A stretch of 64,000 nucleotides of DNA from Mactromeris polynyma (GCA_032209605.1 JASFXZ010000001.1:38196619-38260618); one strand, 5' to 3'. Counted from the stretch's first letter, positions 24,886 through 35,785 are shown. Program-made: numbers and translations. The notes: generated from the letters alone by a model not told the origin.

Positions 24886-25052
24886 TGACGTCATTTTAAG
24901 AAAACGCAACATGTGTGATGTCACTATTTGCGAGCAGGAAACAATATCTACTCCATATGGTCACTTCGTTTTCATTTTACCATATGGGGCAAATATTGCT
25001 TACTGTCAGTACATGGTGACGTCACATGTGACGTTTTCTGGAAATGACGTCA
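24886..25052. promoter_or_regulatory. Cluster of CRE-type sites
   Basis: Three perfect TGACGTCA palindromes lie at 24886-24893, 25017-25024 and 25045-25052. A near match TGATGTCA is at 24916-24923 and a TGACGTTT half-site at about 25029. Such an 8-mer is expected rarely by chance in 170 bases of AT-rich DNA. CREB/ATF binding is the obvious prediction. No core promoter or adjacent gene was recognised, so function is unproven. An ORF of 118 codons (24824-25180) overlaps but is unrecognised. Confidence 0.45.
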
Positions 25053-25390
25053 CTCTAAAGAAGAGGTTGGACACCGTACAGCGGCGCTCATTTGTGAATA
25101 CGAGAGCAGTATTTACATATTGGTCCTCAAATTATGTAGAAAGAAATCATGAAACAAGATTAATCGAATGCATAATTTAGAACTTAGCGACACCTACCTA
25201 GTAGAGCCAGAAGTAGTACAACGTTTGACCTCGGGTACCAAGAGATTATGTCCCCATGGGTGGATGAATTTGGGATTTACGTTGTTTTTCAACACTATTA
25301 CAGTTATGTATCGCAGTCAGTTGACCTTACTCGTATTCCATGAGAAATTGACCACTTGCTTCAGAGGTGGAGGACAAAGTACTTTTGATA

Positions 25391-25570
25391 TACAGTCAAA
25401 CCTCGATATAAGACCACAATTGGAACCCTTAAAAACGGGTCTTATTATTGATGTGGTTTTAATAATGAGGTTGAATAAAAGAGCAAACAGTGAAAATGGG
25501 CTAGACAATTGTGTTCTTAATTCGAGGTGGTCTTATTATCGAGGTGGTATTTAAGTGTGGTTTTACTGTA
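25391..25570 (+). mobile_element. MITE family B, well-preserved copy
   Basis: A 180-base element including TA. The left end is TACAGTCAAACCTCGATATA and the right end GTGTGGTTTTACTGTA. The interior has GGTTGAATAAAAGAGCAAAC, AGTGAAAATGG, CAATTGTGTTCTTAATT and two GAGGTGGT subunits, matching the 9.1 kb copy. The left terminus TACAGTCAAACCTCG is also the family A terminus, which suggests both were moved by related pogo/Tigger-type transposases. Confidence 0.85.
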
Positions 25571-25604
25571 TTATATTTAGTCAATTAGTAACTGCGAACA
25601 TACG

Positions 25605-25676
25605 CCATTGTCGTGTTTCGAACCTATGACCTCCAGACCGGCAGTGCGGTGCCATACTGATTGATTTACCGGTCGT
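25605..25676 (-). repeat. tRNA-like sequence, probably a SINE head remnant
   Basis: Read on the minus strand, it begins CGACCGGTAAATCAATCAGT. It carries a good RNA polymerase III B-box-like GGTTCGAAAC (25614-25623) at the expected distance. The A-box is poor and I could not draw a convincing cloverleaf, so it is unlikely to be a functional tRNA. A tRNA-derived SINE fragment is the best guess. Confidence 0.4.
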
Positions 25677-25817
25677 GTACAGGGTATGTCAAAAAATGAT
25701 AAAGTAATACACCCTAAAACGCATGATTGCTTCCATTTCTTAAATAAGAAAGAAAAAGGTATGTTTTGAAGTCTTATAGAACGCATCCTCTCTACAATGG
25801 TCTGCAACGGAAATCAG

Positions 25818-26160
25818 TAAAGCTGACCGTTATTGAGAGGTGTCCCTAGTTCTACTGTTTATGAATGAATTATCACTGAGAAATGACTGTTGTTGAAACA
25901 TTAAGTTGTTTATAGAGGGTATTTTTTAGAGGTGCCAGTTGTTTAAAGGTGACTTTTTGAAAGATTGCTGTTGTTGAAAAATGCATGTTGTTGCCATATG
26001 ACTGTTGTTAAGAGGTGGTCGCTTCATAAGGTGCGTTTCATTGAGATATGACTGAGGAATAGACTGTTATCGACATATGGTTGCTGTCTATAGAAGAATT
26101 TTGTTGAACATGGCTGTTGTTGATAGGTGGCCGCTGTCTAGAGGTGGTTGTTGTAAGGAT
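25818..26160. repeat. Degenerate tandem array, ~18-bp period
   Basis: Loose repetition of units like GACTGTTGTTGAGAGGTGG and GCTGTCTAGAGGTGG, most regular at the right end (26080-26160). The motifs overlap those of MITE family C and of the 33-bp array at 20.46 kb. Divergence between units is high, so it is probably old. Confidence 0.6.
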
Positions 26161-28196
26161 ATTACGCAGCCAAAAGTTCAATATCCTCAACCAGAAATAC
26201 AACTTCCTCCTCTTCGTCTATACAGTGTCCCCTCACATTTGAAGTACTTAAATAACATAAAAATGATTTCTCATTATTGGCAAGTTCTCCCTCTGGTGAC
26301 AATGTCATTGTACAAACGAGGCTGTCACTCGGAACGAATTGAAACAGTCGTTTTCTCTGTACATCCCATAGTTAGATAGTAATCAAACTTTCACTAACCA
26401 TTAACACCTGGAAAAAGACAAGTAGCATAACAATGTTCGAACATCAACGATTAACCCTGGGTAACTTATGATATTCTGTTTTACTTTCTCTTTTCTAAAC
26501 ACGACGAGGTTAACACCTGGCGATAAGACATATTCATTTTAATAGCCAATTAAAATCGTGAACTTCATTCATTTCGCATAAATTTTACTATTGAAACACT
26601 CTCGCGCGCGAGAATAAAACAACGATTTGCATTTTAATCCAACTTTTTTTGCAAAGATTGCATCCTTCGTTGACACTTAGCTTTTTGGGTCAATTGACGT
26701 GGTGCCTTCTGCCACTGGGAACTAAAAGGTGAAACATATAAATCTCCCTACAGGGTTCGGGGGTAACATCGGGTAAGAGATGGGATAATATTATATGCAA
26801 ATTGATACAAACTGTCTTTTCTCAATGTTACATAAAGTGTTCAGCTGAATAAATCTTGGTGTCGTCTTTTTTTGTCCCCGCGAATACATTTGCATGTGAC
26901 CGCGTAATAACAGTGCAACGGATGATTCCATAGAACTTTCGCCTTTTTCTTTTGAAATCCTGCGCACTGAAGGGGCTGGGTTGAAGTGACAGGGGTTAAA
27001 GTTTATCCCCGCATGTCACAGGAACACATGGTAAGGAAACCAAAGGTTCAGTACCGCAGGTGACGGTTTTATAATGCATTGAGGATGTATTGTATTGCAT
27101 GGCTTGATTAAAATGCAGTTAGATTTGTTGAAATATTATGCAATATTGAATTACCGCAGCCTTTCTTCGCTTGCGAATTCAAGATGTCACTTAAAGACAC
27201 ATGAATTTAAATTTCCCAAAATTAGCGTTATTTTGAAAAGTAGCGCTTTCATGCATTTTACATTTGAATGCCCCCTTAAGAAATCCTTTGATTTTTTGGA
27301 GCTAATATATTACGCGTTGTAAAGAAGCGTGGTTAATCAATCATAAAGGTTTACCCACAAAGGTGGCCGGCTGTAGCTAAATAAATTACAACTCATAATA
27401 GTATCAGTGACAAATATTCAAGTAAAAAATAAAAAAAGAGAAAATCTTATTATTTTTACACATTTTTAATATTCAAATGACAGAAATTTGCGGCAAAGAG
27501 GTCAAAGTGCTCATGGAATATCAAAGAAAATTATAATTATATTCAATCTGTATCATTTCTAGAGATGGTAATCATATTAAGGTCAATGTCAAATACATAA
27601 TATTGTCTGCGAAAATGAAAAATTAGTTAAACCTGACTTCAAACATAATTGCAAGTAGGCGTTGTTTCCTATGACTGGATACTTTTTATCGCCTTTTTCA
27701 GACAAATAGTAATGTAATTGTCACTCGTTGGCTTGCGTATTGCATAGAACGAACGATATACAAGTAAGCATAATAATTCTTGATCCATATCAAGATAAAA
27801 CTCGCCCCATGTGATATTTGTATTAAATCGACTAATCATTATACATGTATTTGATATAACCGACGCTTTCTGTGCAAACTGTACACCTTTATAGTGTAAT
27901 GTGGACCTTTCCACTTGTAGATATGTTTTAATGGCATTGACTAGAAATTGAAGTTTCTGTTGTCGTGGCTTTGCAACAATGCTATCTTTAAAAGGGTTAA
28001 CCATAAAGTAAAAATTAACACTTAATGTACTGGTCAGCTGGCATTCTATGAATCAAACTTTTTAGGATGATGAATCATTGTAATGAATTATTATGTAAAA
28101 TTTGACAAATGTCTGCTTGTTACGCATTTGTGTCCGTCTCTGAGATGTTTGGCCCAAGTGCACTGAGCCTCGTTTCTGAGAAAAACACAATAAAGA
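26161..28196. other. About 2 kb with no recognisable gene
   Basis: Contains TAACACCTGG twice (about 26401 and 26511) and an octamer-like ATGCAAAT (about 26795), both possibly chance. A minus-strand frame of 111 codons at 27669-28004 is unrecognised. Confidence 0.5.
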
Positions 28197-28309
28197 TGAC
28201 GTCATGTTTTCTCATCATGACGTCATGTTTTCACATTATGACGTCATGTTTTCACATTATGACGTCATGTTTTCACATTATGACGTCATGTTTTCACATT
28301 ATGACGTCA
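28197..28309. repeat. 21-bp tandem repeat with six perfect CREs in helical phase
   Basis: The unit TGACGTCATGTTTTCACATTA is repeated. Perfect TGACGTCA palindromes start at 28197, 28218, 28239, 28260, 28281 and 28302, exactly 21 bases apart. At about 10.5 bases per turn this puts all six on the same face of the helix. The first spacer has two substitutions (TCTCATCA); the other four are identical, suggesting recent amplification or selection. CREB/ATF bZIP dimers bind this palindrome in animals. The array abuts repeat R2 (28330-28687). No adjacent gene was recognised. Confidence 0.95.
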
Positions 28310-28329
28310 TGTTGCCATATTAATTGCAA

Positions 28330-28687
28330 CAGCTAGTTGAAACATTTCAGAAAAAGATTCACGATTCAGCGGCGAGCAGAAGCAAAACAATTATCTGTAA
28401 ACATTGAGACGGCCCCTTTTCTAAAGAAAGAATATTATACACTTATTTTTTAAATCTTGTTGTAGCTCTATCTGAAAACATATTTGCTGTATTAAATTGT
28501 GAAACTCAGATTTTTTTGTAGATCTAGTCTTGATGACCATATAAAAAGTGTTTTTATTCCCTAAAAAAATGTCGTTTTGCAATATTTTTTGTTTTGTATT
28601 GACCTTCAAATATCCCTACATTCAGAAATGTTAATAACTCAATTTCGCCTAGATATGTCATTTGGGCCAAAACTCTCAGAGAATGAC
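28330..28687 (-). repeat. Dispersed repeat R2, copy 2 (minus orientation)
   Basis: The reverse complement aligns with 22284-22629. This copy has about 16 extra bases next to the GCTCGCCGCTGA end. The element end facing the CRE array is only 20 bases from its last site. Confidence 0.85.
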
Positions 28688-30339
28688 ACATCTATATTTT
28701 TATTGACTATGATTATTTAAATTAAGCCATTATTTTTTCAATTTAACGCAAACTTTTGACATATAAACTGCTTCAAGCTCAACAAAGTGTACATTTGTAT
28801 ATGCTTTATTCTTTGACAGAAAACATGAAAATACAGCTGTAATATAGATCTATATATTTTTGCTATAATGTTTATTAACACTCATGTCAAACGCAGTCAA
28901 CTTTAAGTGCTTTTATATTAACAACATTGCACATTAAGTTTACATAGATAGCAAAAGGTTTATAATAGACTCTAGTATTTATTACCCAGCATAATCAAAT
29001 CTTGCGCAAGTGGCTAGATTTTGTCTTTGTTCGGAAATCATAAATTAATCGTGTTTGTCTTATGACACTGCAACTTAAAACCGTATTCCATACAAATGCA
29101 GTCACCACAAGTGATAAATGTGCATTCCGTATCATTTTAAGGCCATCATTAATTATTAGAACAGAATGCAGACATCTTGATTTAGTGGATAACTTTAATA
29201 CGAAAGTCCTAAAACATTCAACTTAATGTAATATATTCCGAGATTTTTACATTCTTGAAAAAGCCAAATCTACTTAACCATAAGGTGTGACGTGAAGGCA
29301 TATAAAATTAACAATAACAAAAGACAGGCTTTCATGAGTAACTTTAACAAAAAAGTGAACAATGATTTATTTTAGATATTTTGAAAAATGTTTTCTTTTA
29401 GATATTTTGAAAAATGTTTTCTTTTTAAGAAAAGGTCATGCCCCATTTGTGAGTTTTTCAAATGTATTGGTGTCGAAATGTGTTAATTGCAATTGGTTGA
29501 GCACCTGTTTTAAGGGACCTGATATGATTTGTGGGAACGAGGAATAAAGGTCTAATATTTTATATCAATCCTAGAATTATGCAAATATCTTCCTTATCAA
29601 ATTATGAATAAAAAGGGCGTCAATCGTGGCACTGACTTTCACAACACACAACAGGTGTTGTATTGGCATACAGCGACCCTGATGCCATAATTTGAATGAC
29701 AAAATGGCAATTTATTGAATGTATTACTAGCGAATAACGATGTATTTCACTAAGGCAAGAACATATCAGTTGACAGTCAACGACCTAAGAAAAGGAGCAT
29801 TAAAAATATGCATAACGAAATGGCTATGCGCTACGGTTCATGTCTTGCTTTGTAGAAATTCAGAGATTTATGTCTTTTACTTGTGTGTATGTTACACGAC
29901 AAGTGCTGTTTTTCAATGTTTGCAGTAGTTGATTAACATAATTTGCAATGTTATGGCGACATTACATTCAACAAATTATGTGAATACAAAACTAATCAAT
30001 GCCCTGATCTGTGAGTCTTATTGTATTATGTTTGCTACGAAACTGTATAGCAAATGCACAGTGCAAATATATATTATGCTGCTAAATGATTAATGGCTCA
30101 TAGACATGTGTAATATCAATCGCTTTATTTAAATGTGACAATGAGGATTCTTAAATCCAATGCAATCCCACATACACAATTGCTTGATCAAACATTCAAC
30201 ATAAGAGATTCAATGGTATTAAAGCACATCGGTAGTTCAGTGTAAACATATCTCTTTACCCCCAGTGTTTTGGAATGGGATTTAAGTCACATAAACAGCC
30301 AAGACATGTACTGACTATCATGGTGGAGGGTGACACAAA
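28688..30339. other. No gene seen; small 26-bp tandem duplication inside
   Basis: AT-rich DNA. At 29374-29425 a 26-base unit AGATATTTTGAAAAATGTTT-CTTTT occurs twice in tandem. No other structure is apparent. Confidence 0.6.
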
Positions 30340-30522
30340 GTGCCCCTTCTAGCATTCTTTTGGGCATATGTGGACACATGGGTAGTACCGCCGACCTTCT
30401 ACAAGCCAGCTGGATAGCTCTCTCATATGCATATTATACATCCTGGATGGGACTCGAACCGGCAGCGATGAGAGGCAAGTGATTTGAGGTTAGCGACCTT
30501 GACCCCTCGACCACTGAAGCCC
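30340..30522 (-). mobile_element. tRNA-derived SINE, minus strand
   Basis: Read on the minus strand from 30522, the head begins GGGCTTCAGTGGTCGAGGGG (A-box region TGGTCGAGGGG). It reaches a B-box GGTTCGAGTCC at about 30451-30461. The longer spacing suggests a class II (Ser/Leu-like) tRNA ancestor, though I do not assign the amino acid. The body downstream includes CAGCTGGCTTGTAGAAGGTC and GGTACTACCCA, which looks like a conserved SINE central domain. The 3' end is not sharply defined. SINEs of this kind depend on a LINE for retrotransposition. Confidence 0.75.
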
Positions 30523-31920
30523 TCTTTATTTGTCCTTTTTATCGTCCGAATGTCTACATATGCACACAAAGATCACAATAAGTAGAAAGCAAACTGATTG
30601 GAGTACAATTTATTTCAACATTTCTTTATAAATGTAATAAAATGTGACAAATTTTCATGACTGATAAATTGCAGAAATAAAGAGAACATGCGTGAACATG
30701 TTGATGTAGTGCTCAATGGTATGAAGGAAAATGTCAGAAAATGGGTAAGAAAAATGAGGAGAAAAAGCAAAACAAACTCGATTGATTGATTCTAGCTTAC
30801 ACGTATACAATATAAGGAACACCCTTACTTTCTTGTTACATATTGCTCAATATCAAATTGTAAGATTCTTCAAGTATTCAACAAGGACTGGTAAGATTGT
30901 GTGCATATCTATTTTGTTGTCAATGTTAAACAAAACAGGGTGCTTTTCAAAATCTTCTCTGATAGCAAATCATCATAATAAATATAGTTTGCAATATCGG
31001 CGACTAATCTTTTGTTGCAGTACCGAAAAAAAAATCGAGACGTCATATGATGCGAACGTGAAATTGAAGGTTTTGGGGCAGATAGAGAGATGAATAGCAC
31101 CCATTATATCAGACAATGTCAGTAATATCAGGGTTACAATGGTACATTATACCCGAATCCTTTTCAAAAGGTATCATTTCTCTTGAGCAAAAGATTCACA
31201 ATTACCAGTGTCTGAAGGAATTATGAATTCATTGCACAATGCGGGGGTATAGAATTCTTGTTATCAGAACTTCGCCAAGTTCATAATCAGATGCACAGAT
31301 TGCATAAAAGGATTGCAAAGAAAACTTATTTAATTTGAGAGGTATGCGCTTGAAAGGATCACATTTCAAAAAGTAAACACACTAGAACCATAGGTTAGGG
31401 GAGATCATAAAACTTAAAAGACAAATATCACCGATGTCATTATTGGTGCTATTCAACTTTCACACAATGCGACAGAGATCAGTTACACCTGCCGGAAAAG
31501 AAGGTGTGCATTTTTTATTACTTTTATCTATTTGAATATAGTTACTTAATATGACCCCCTCTGTACTCTCATTTATAAGTATGAACCCTGCTTAACAACT
31601 TCGCAAATATAAAATATGCCGTGTCATTTTGTGCACTCTATTCAAACAAATTATCAAACATAAGTTAGGTATTAATGATTGCGTAATTTTTCAATATGAA
31701 CACTTTAGACTTGTCTTTTTTCGAGCAACTGACAGGTCTAGACAAGATATGTAGGTTACATCTGACATGTAACAATATACCGTCTCGACATTTTGATATA
31801 CTTCTTTTTGAAATCCTTATACCTAACGTATGTTTATTTGAATATCAAATTGTTCATTTCATTCCGGATATTTCTACTTCAAATAAAGTAAGAAGCGTTC
31901 ATACTCTGTTATTATTAAAC
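30523..31920. other. About 1.4 kb with no recognisable gene
   Basis: AT-rich. Frames of 103-105 codons at 30782-31093 and 31696-32013 have no domain features, and the latter enters a MITE. Confidence 0.5.
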
Positions 31921-32097
31921 TGTCCAGTTACCTTTAATTTGTCGAATATTCGTTCGAATTCCTCGGGTCCGATACATACATGGTTTCGAATAGCCCATTC
32001 AACGTGGGTATGAAGATAACATCCGATCCTGATATATATTTCGGATGATACCAAGAATTCGGATAGATACTTGTCGAATAAACGATATCCGACTGTA
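31921..32097 (-). mobile_element. MITE family A, copy 4 (reverse orientation, left end decayed)
   Basis: Read on the minus strand it matches copies 1-3: the end TACAGTCGGATATCGTTTAT (32097 leftward), then TTCGACAAGTATCTATCCGA, GAATTCTTGGTATCATCCGA, TTCGAAACCATGTATG and TCGGACCCGAGGAATTCGAA. The opposite terminus (31921-31950) has lost its clear inverted repeat. About 177 bases. Confidence 0.78.
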
Positions 32098-32721
32098 GTC
32101 TGAAGATAACGAAATACGCAGAACCACGTGACCTGAGTTGTTCACACTCAAAGGTAGGAAATACGTTTCGCCACAAAATTTCTTTGTTAATAAAGTACGC
32201 AAATTGTGTTTAATGTATACATGTACTTATTTATTTCACATCAATTGTAAAACAAGTTATTACACATTATATCGATACCTCTCGATGACTGCTTCCTGTT
32301 ACGTAATCGGTTCAGCCCCGCCCTTTAAATCAGGAGGCAGGCGCTGTACCCCTCCGCCAATCTGTCTGAATAAATGTGTTTGACATGGTTTCAGAGTTAT
32401 GTTTCAATTCGAGATATTTAGAAAACGTTTTTCCATTTCAAGGAATACAAAATCCAACAGTCAATGTATAATGGACTCACATGGTTAACAAAGGTAAGGG
32501 CATTGCTGCTCGAACCTTAGGCGAGGTGTTTGTTCTTTGTAATTGGTTGACAACATGTAATACATTGGCATTCAGTTGTCTTTTGTGGGTAGGCTCACAG
32601 TTGCTTGCTGGCGATCATAGATTTACAGGTCGGTCAGAACCACTAGTTAGGTCAATGGCCTGCTCTTAACTATCGAAATAATGTTGGAAATGTACAACCC
32701 AGATGCACATCACTGCAGACC
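32098..32721. other. No gene seen
   Basis: A GC-richer patch near 32310-32360 (CCCGCCCTTTAAATCAGGAG) stands out but matches nothing I know. Confidence 0.5.
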
Positions 32722-33760
32722 TGAAACAGCACGGAAAACACGTACCAATATAACAAGCACAACATGAAACAACACAACACGACACGAAACTACACAATAC
32801 GAAAAGCAAACCACGAAATAACGTAACACGAAACCACACAATCGATAACAACACAACACGATGCAACACAATCCGAAAAACAACATAAAACAACACAAAA
32901 CAAAACCACACAACACGTTACAACACGATACAACACAACACGATAAAACATAACACGAAACAACACGATACAACACAACACGAAACAACACGATATAACA
33001 CAACACGATACAACATAACACGATACAAAACGAAACAACACAACACGATATAACACAACACGATACAACATAACACGATACAAAACGATACAACACGATA
33101 CAAAACAACACGATAAAACATAACACGAAACAACACGATACAACACAACACGAAACAACACGATATAACACAACACGATACAACATAACACGATACAAAA
33201 CGATACAACACGATACAAAACAACACGATAAAACATAACACGAAACAACAGGATACAACACAACACGAAACAACACGATATAACACAACACGATACAACA
33301 TAACACGATACAAAACGAAACAACACAACACGATATAACACAACACGATACAACATAACACGATACAAAACGAAACAAAACAACACGATACAACATAACA
33401 CGATACAAAACGAAACAAAACAACACGATACAACACAACACGAAACAACACGATACAACACAACACGATACAACACAACACGATACAAAACGAAACAAAA
33501 CAACACGATACAACCCGAAACAAAACAACACGATACAACAAAACACAAAACACACAACACGTAACAACACAACACGATACAATACAACATGAAACAACAC
33601 ATTACGGTATGAAACAAAACAACATATCGCGACAAGAACATCACAATACGATACACAAAACCTCCCAACAACGCAACGCATCGAAACGCAACGCATCATG
33701 GAACACCATTTTGCACCTCAACACAACGCAACACAGCACAACGAAGTAACCACCACACAC
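32722..33760. repeat. A/C-rich minisatellite built on ACACGATACAACA-like units
   Basis: The core (32905-33600) consists of ACACGATACAACATA and ACACGAAACAACA-type units of about 10-15 bases. Larger repeats are visible: CGATAAAACATAACACGAAA starts at 32941, 33111 and 33226, giving steps of 170 and 115 bases. The + strand has few T or G outside the regularly spaced CGA. Three overlapping minus-strand frames (211, 293 and 329 codons) are all Cys/Val/Leu/Phe-rich. That is the expected result of a stop-free repeat, so no gene is called. Confidence 0.93.
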
Positions 33761-35599
33761 AGTATAAACAATGTGGTCCTCTTGCACGGTCACACAACAA
33801 CGTTTTACAGTAACTTGCCTTAATTATGTCCGAGCGTAAATGAGATGCAGTGAAACTAAATACCATTCAGTCACAACTTAAATTAATCATTGTTTTTTAA
33901 AGTTATAATGAATTTTGATTTGTTTAAATTAAATGAAGCAGAATGATGTATGCATTTACATAGACGTCGCATGCATAATTATACTGTATTTATTGCCTGC
34001 AAATTGCATCGAAAACTGTCAGCTACCATTATTGATATAAAATGAATATAAAACAATGCATTGATAAATAAATCATTATTCCGTAGGCGATACGAAATGC
34101 AACCATTGACATGCTAGTCATTACGCCTTTGGTTTTTCAGTGCACCATTCAGTTAGATATGCTTTTAAAATACAATTACGTGTTAATGAAAATTTGATGA
34201 ACATAAGAACTAAATCTGATACGTTTATAAGCTGGTTGTTAAATTTCATTTCAGGTTTAAATATTGATCATTTGCAATAAAACATCCAAAAAATCAGCCA
34301 TACAATGTAATTAGAGAGAAATATAATCGTAGTTTTTCAAGTCGCAAGCATGAGGGCTCGGTAACAACGACAAGCCCCCGCTTTTCATTAAATCACTTTA
34401 TTTAATTCTAATCTAATACAAATACAGAAAAAAAAACATTAGGAATAAAATCTATTCCATTGTAAAAACAAAAGAGGAGATTGCCTTGCTGCCGATACCT
34501 GAAGCCATCTTTACTCATCCTTTTTTGAAACAGCATAAGATGATGCTCAATGCATTATTTACAACCCGTTCATTGCATCGTTAATGTCGAAAAAGGGTGG
34601 AGGAGCCCCTTGTTATAGGCGCTCGTGATCAATGCTTAAGCAATTCTCGGTTAGGTTTAAAACCATTCAGGTAATGTACTCGTCACCTCAAGTGGAATAA
34701 ATGCTCAAGTAGATGCAATGAAGGCGGGGCAGGTGCTTCGCTTCGTATCATTTCGTTTTAAGAGTGCTCCAGATATTTTGAGCACGGTTTTCAGGGTTCG
34801 ATTTAAGGCAATCGTTTAGATTGCACTATAAGGGTTTATTTTTCGAAATAAATTAAACAAATCTTGCACAACTCTTCGGCCTATTTGTACAATCCATTTT
34901 ACGTAACTCATTAAAACTGAGTGTTTTTTACTAATGCGTGTGTGTTGAAAACAAACGCATGACGAAACCATCGCTTTCTATTGATCTACTTTTATTTATG
35001 TCTGTTCGCCTACAGCAGTTGAAAAGCTAGAAATTTCCCTCCGTAATTTTGCATTTCCAGAATTTACCGACTGTCATTTGTAAGAAATTTATTTAAAAGA
35101 AGGACGAAAATCCATTCCCTTGACAATTGTGTAGTTCAAACTTTAAATTAAATTCGTAGATAATAAATATTAGAGCTGAGAATTTCTCATATATATGTCA
35201 TTTGTGCATAATAATTTGTAAACTCATTTCTGTTCAGAGATACATAACAAAGTTACAGACGAGAGAATAAAAATGAAAGGCATCATAAATAGACTTTGGC
35301 GTTACGTTAGAATTAACGCGTATTCACGCTATAAATTGGCATGAGAAAATGCAAAAGTGTGCGTAAATGTTCGAATGATATTTATGATTAAGCGTCTTTT
35401 CCAAATATTCGGCGGACCAATACCAAATTGAGTTGAGAAGAGCATCTTTGTCGTAAAACGGTAGTATAGGAATGCCACTTTTCTACATATAACTTAACAG
35501 TTTTGTATAACAAACATCTTATATTTCTGGAGAACCATTGAAATCCAAATAAAAGAAGAAAGAATAAGTTGCTACATCGAACGCCACACACATAAGACA
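33761..35599. other. About 1.8 kb with no recognisable gene
   Basis: AT-rich, no array or inverted repeat noticed. Confidence 0.5.
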
Positions 35600-35785
35600 G
35601 TGCCTGCCTCTCCACACAGACCTCCGAGAAAACAACAATTCATCAAACCTGAGGCATTTGAGGATGTTCAACGGTACATACGTAAGGGAACAGGGGCGCA
35701 AGGAATGGTCTGGCCGACCATAAGGGAATGGATGGAAAAGGCCACGACAGCTGGTAACAATAGGCCGAAACTGGGGAGAAAACAA
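35600..35785 (+). CDS. Possible coding exon, unrecognised
   Basis: A patch of GC content clearly above its surroundings carries an open plus-strand frame with balanced, protein-like composition. It has a basic N-terminal stretch (PHRPPRKQQF), an acidic/aromatic helix-like segment (PEAFEDVQRYIRK), then VWPTIREWMEK and a Gly/Lys/Arg-rich end. A pyrimidine-rich acceptor-like CCTGCCTCTCCACACAG ends near 35619, and donor-like GGTAAC lies at about 35753. These would give an exon of roughly 135 bases. A weakly similar start (AAGACAATGCCTCTCCACAC) occurs near 61918, so it may instead belong to an old repeat or transposon. I recognise no domain. The opposite strand is also open but looks less protein-like. 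Confidence 0.3.

Noticed and set aside
25605..25676. Functional tRNA gene on the minus strand
   Set aside because: The B-box is good, but no cloverleaf could be drawn and the A-box is poor.
26401..26525. Repeated TAACACCTGG as a regulatory pair
   Set aside because: Only two 10-base matches 110 bases apart, with no further similarity around them.
28197..28309. CRISPR array (direct repeats with spacers)
   Set aside because: The 21-bp units are contiguous with no unique spacers, and the context is eukaryotic.
32710..33699. Cys/Val-rich 211-329 codon ORFs on the minus strand
   Set aside because: Three overlapping frames of the same A/C-rich array, all with the same low-complexity composition.
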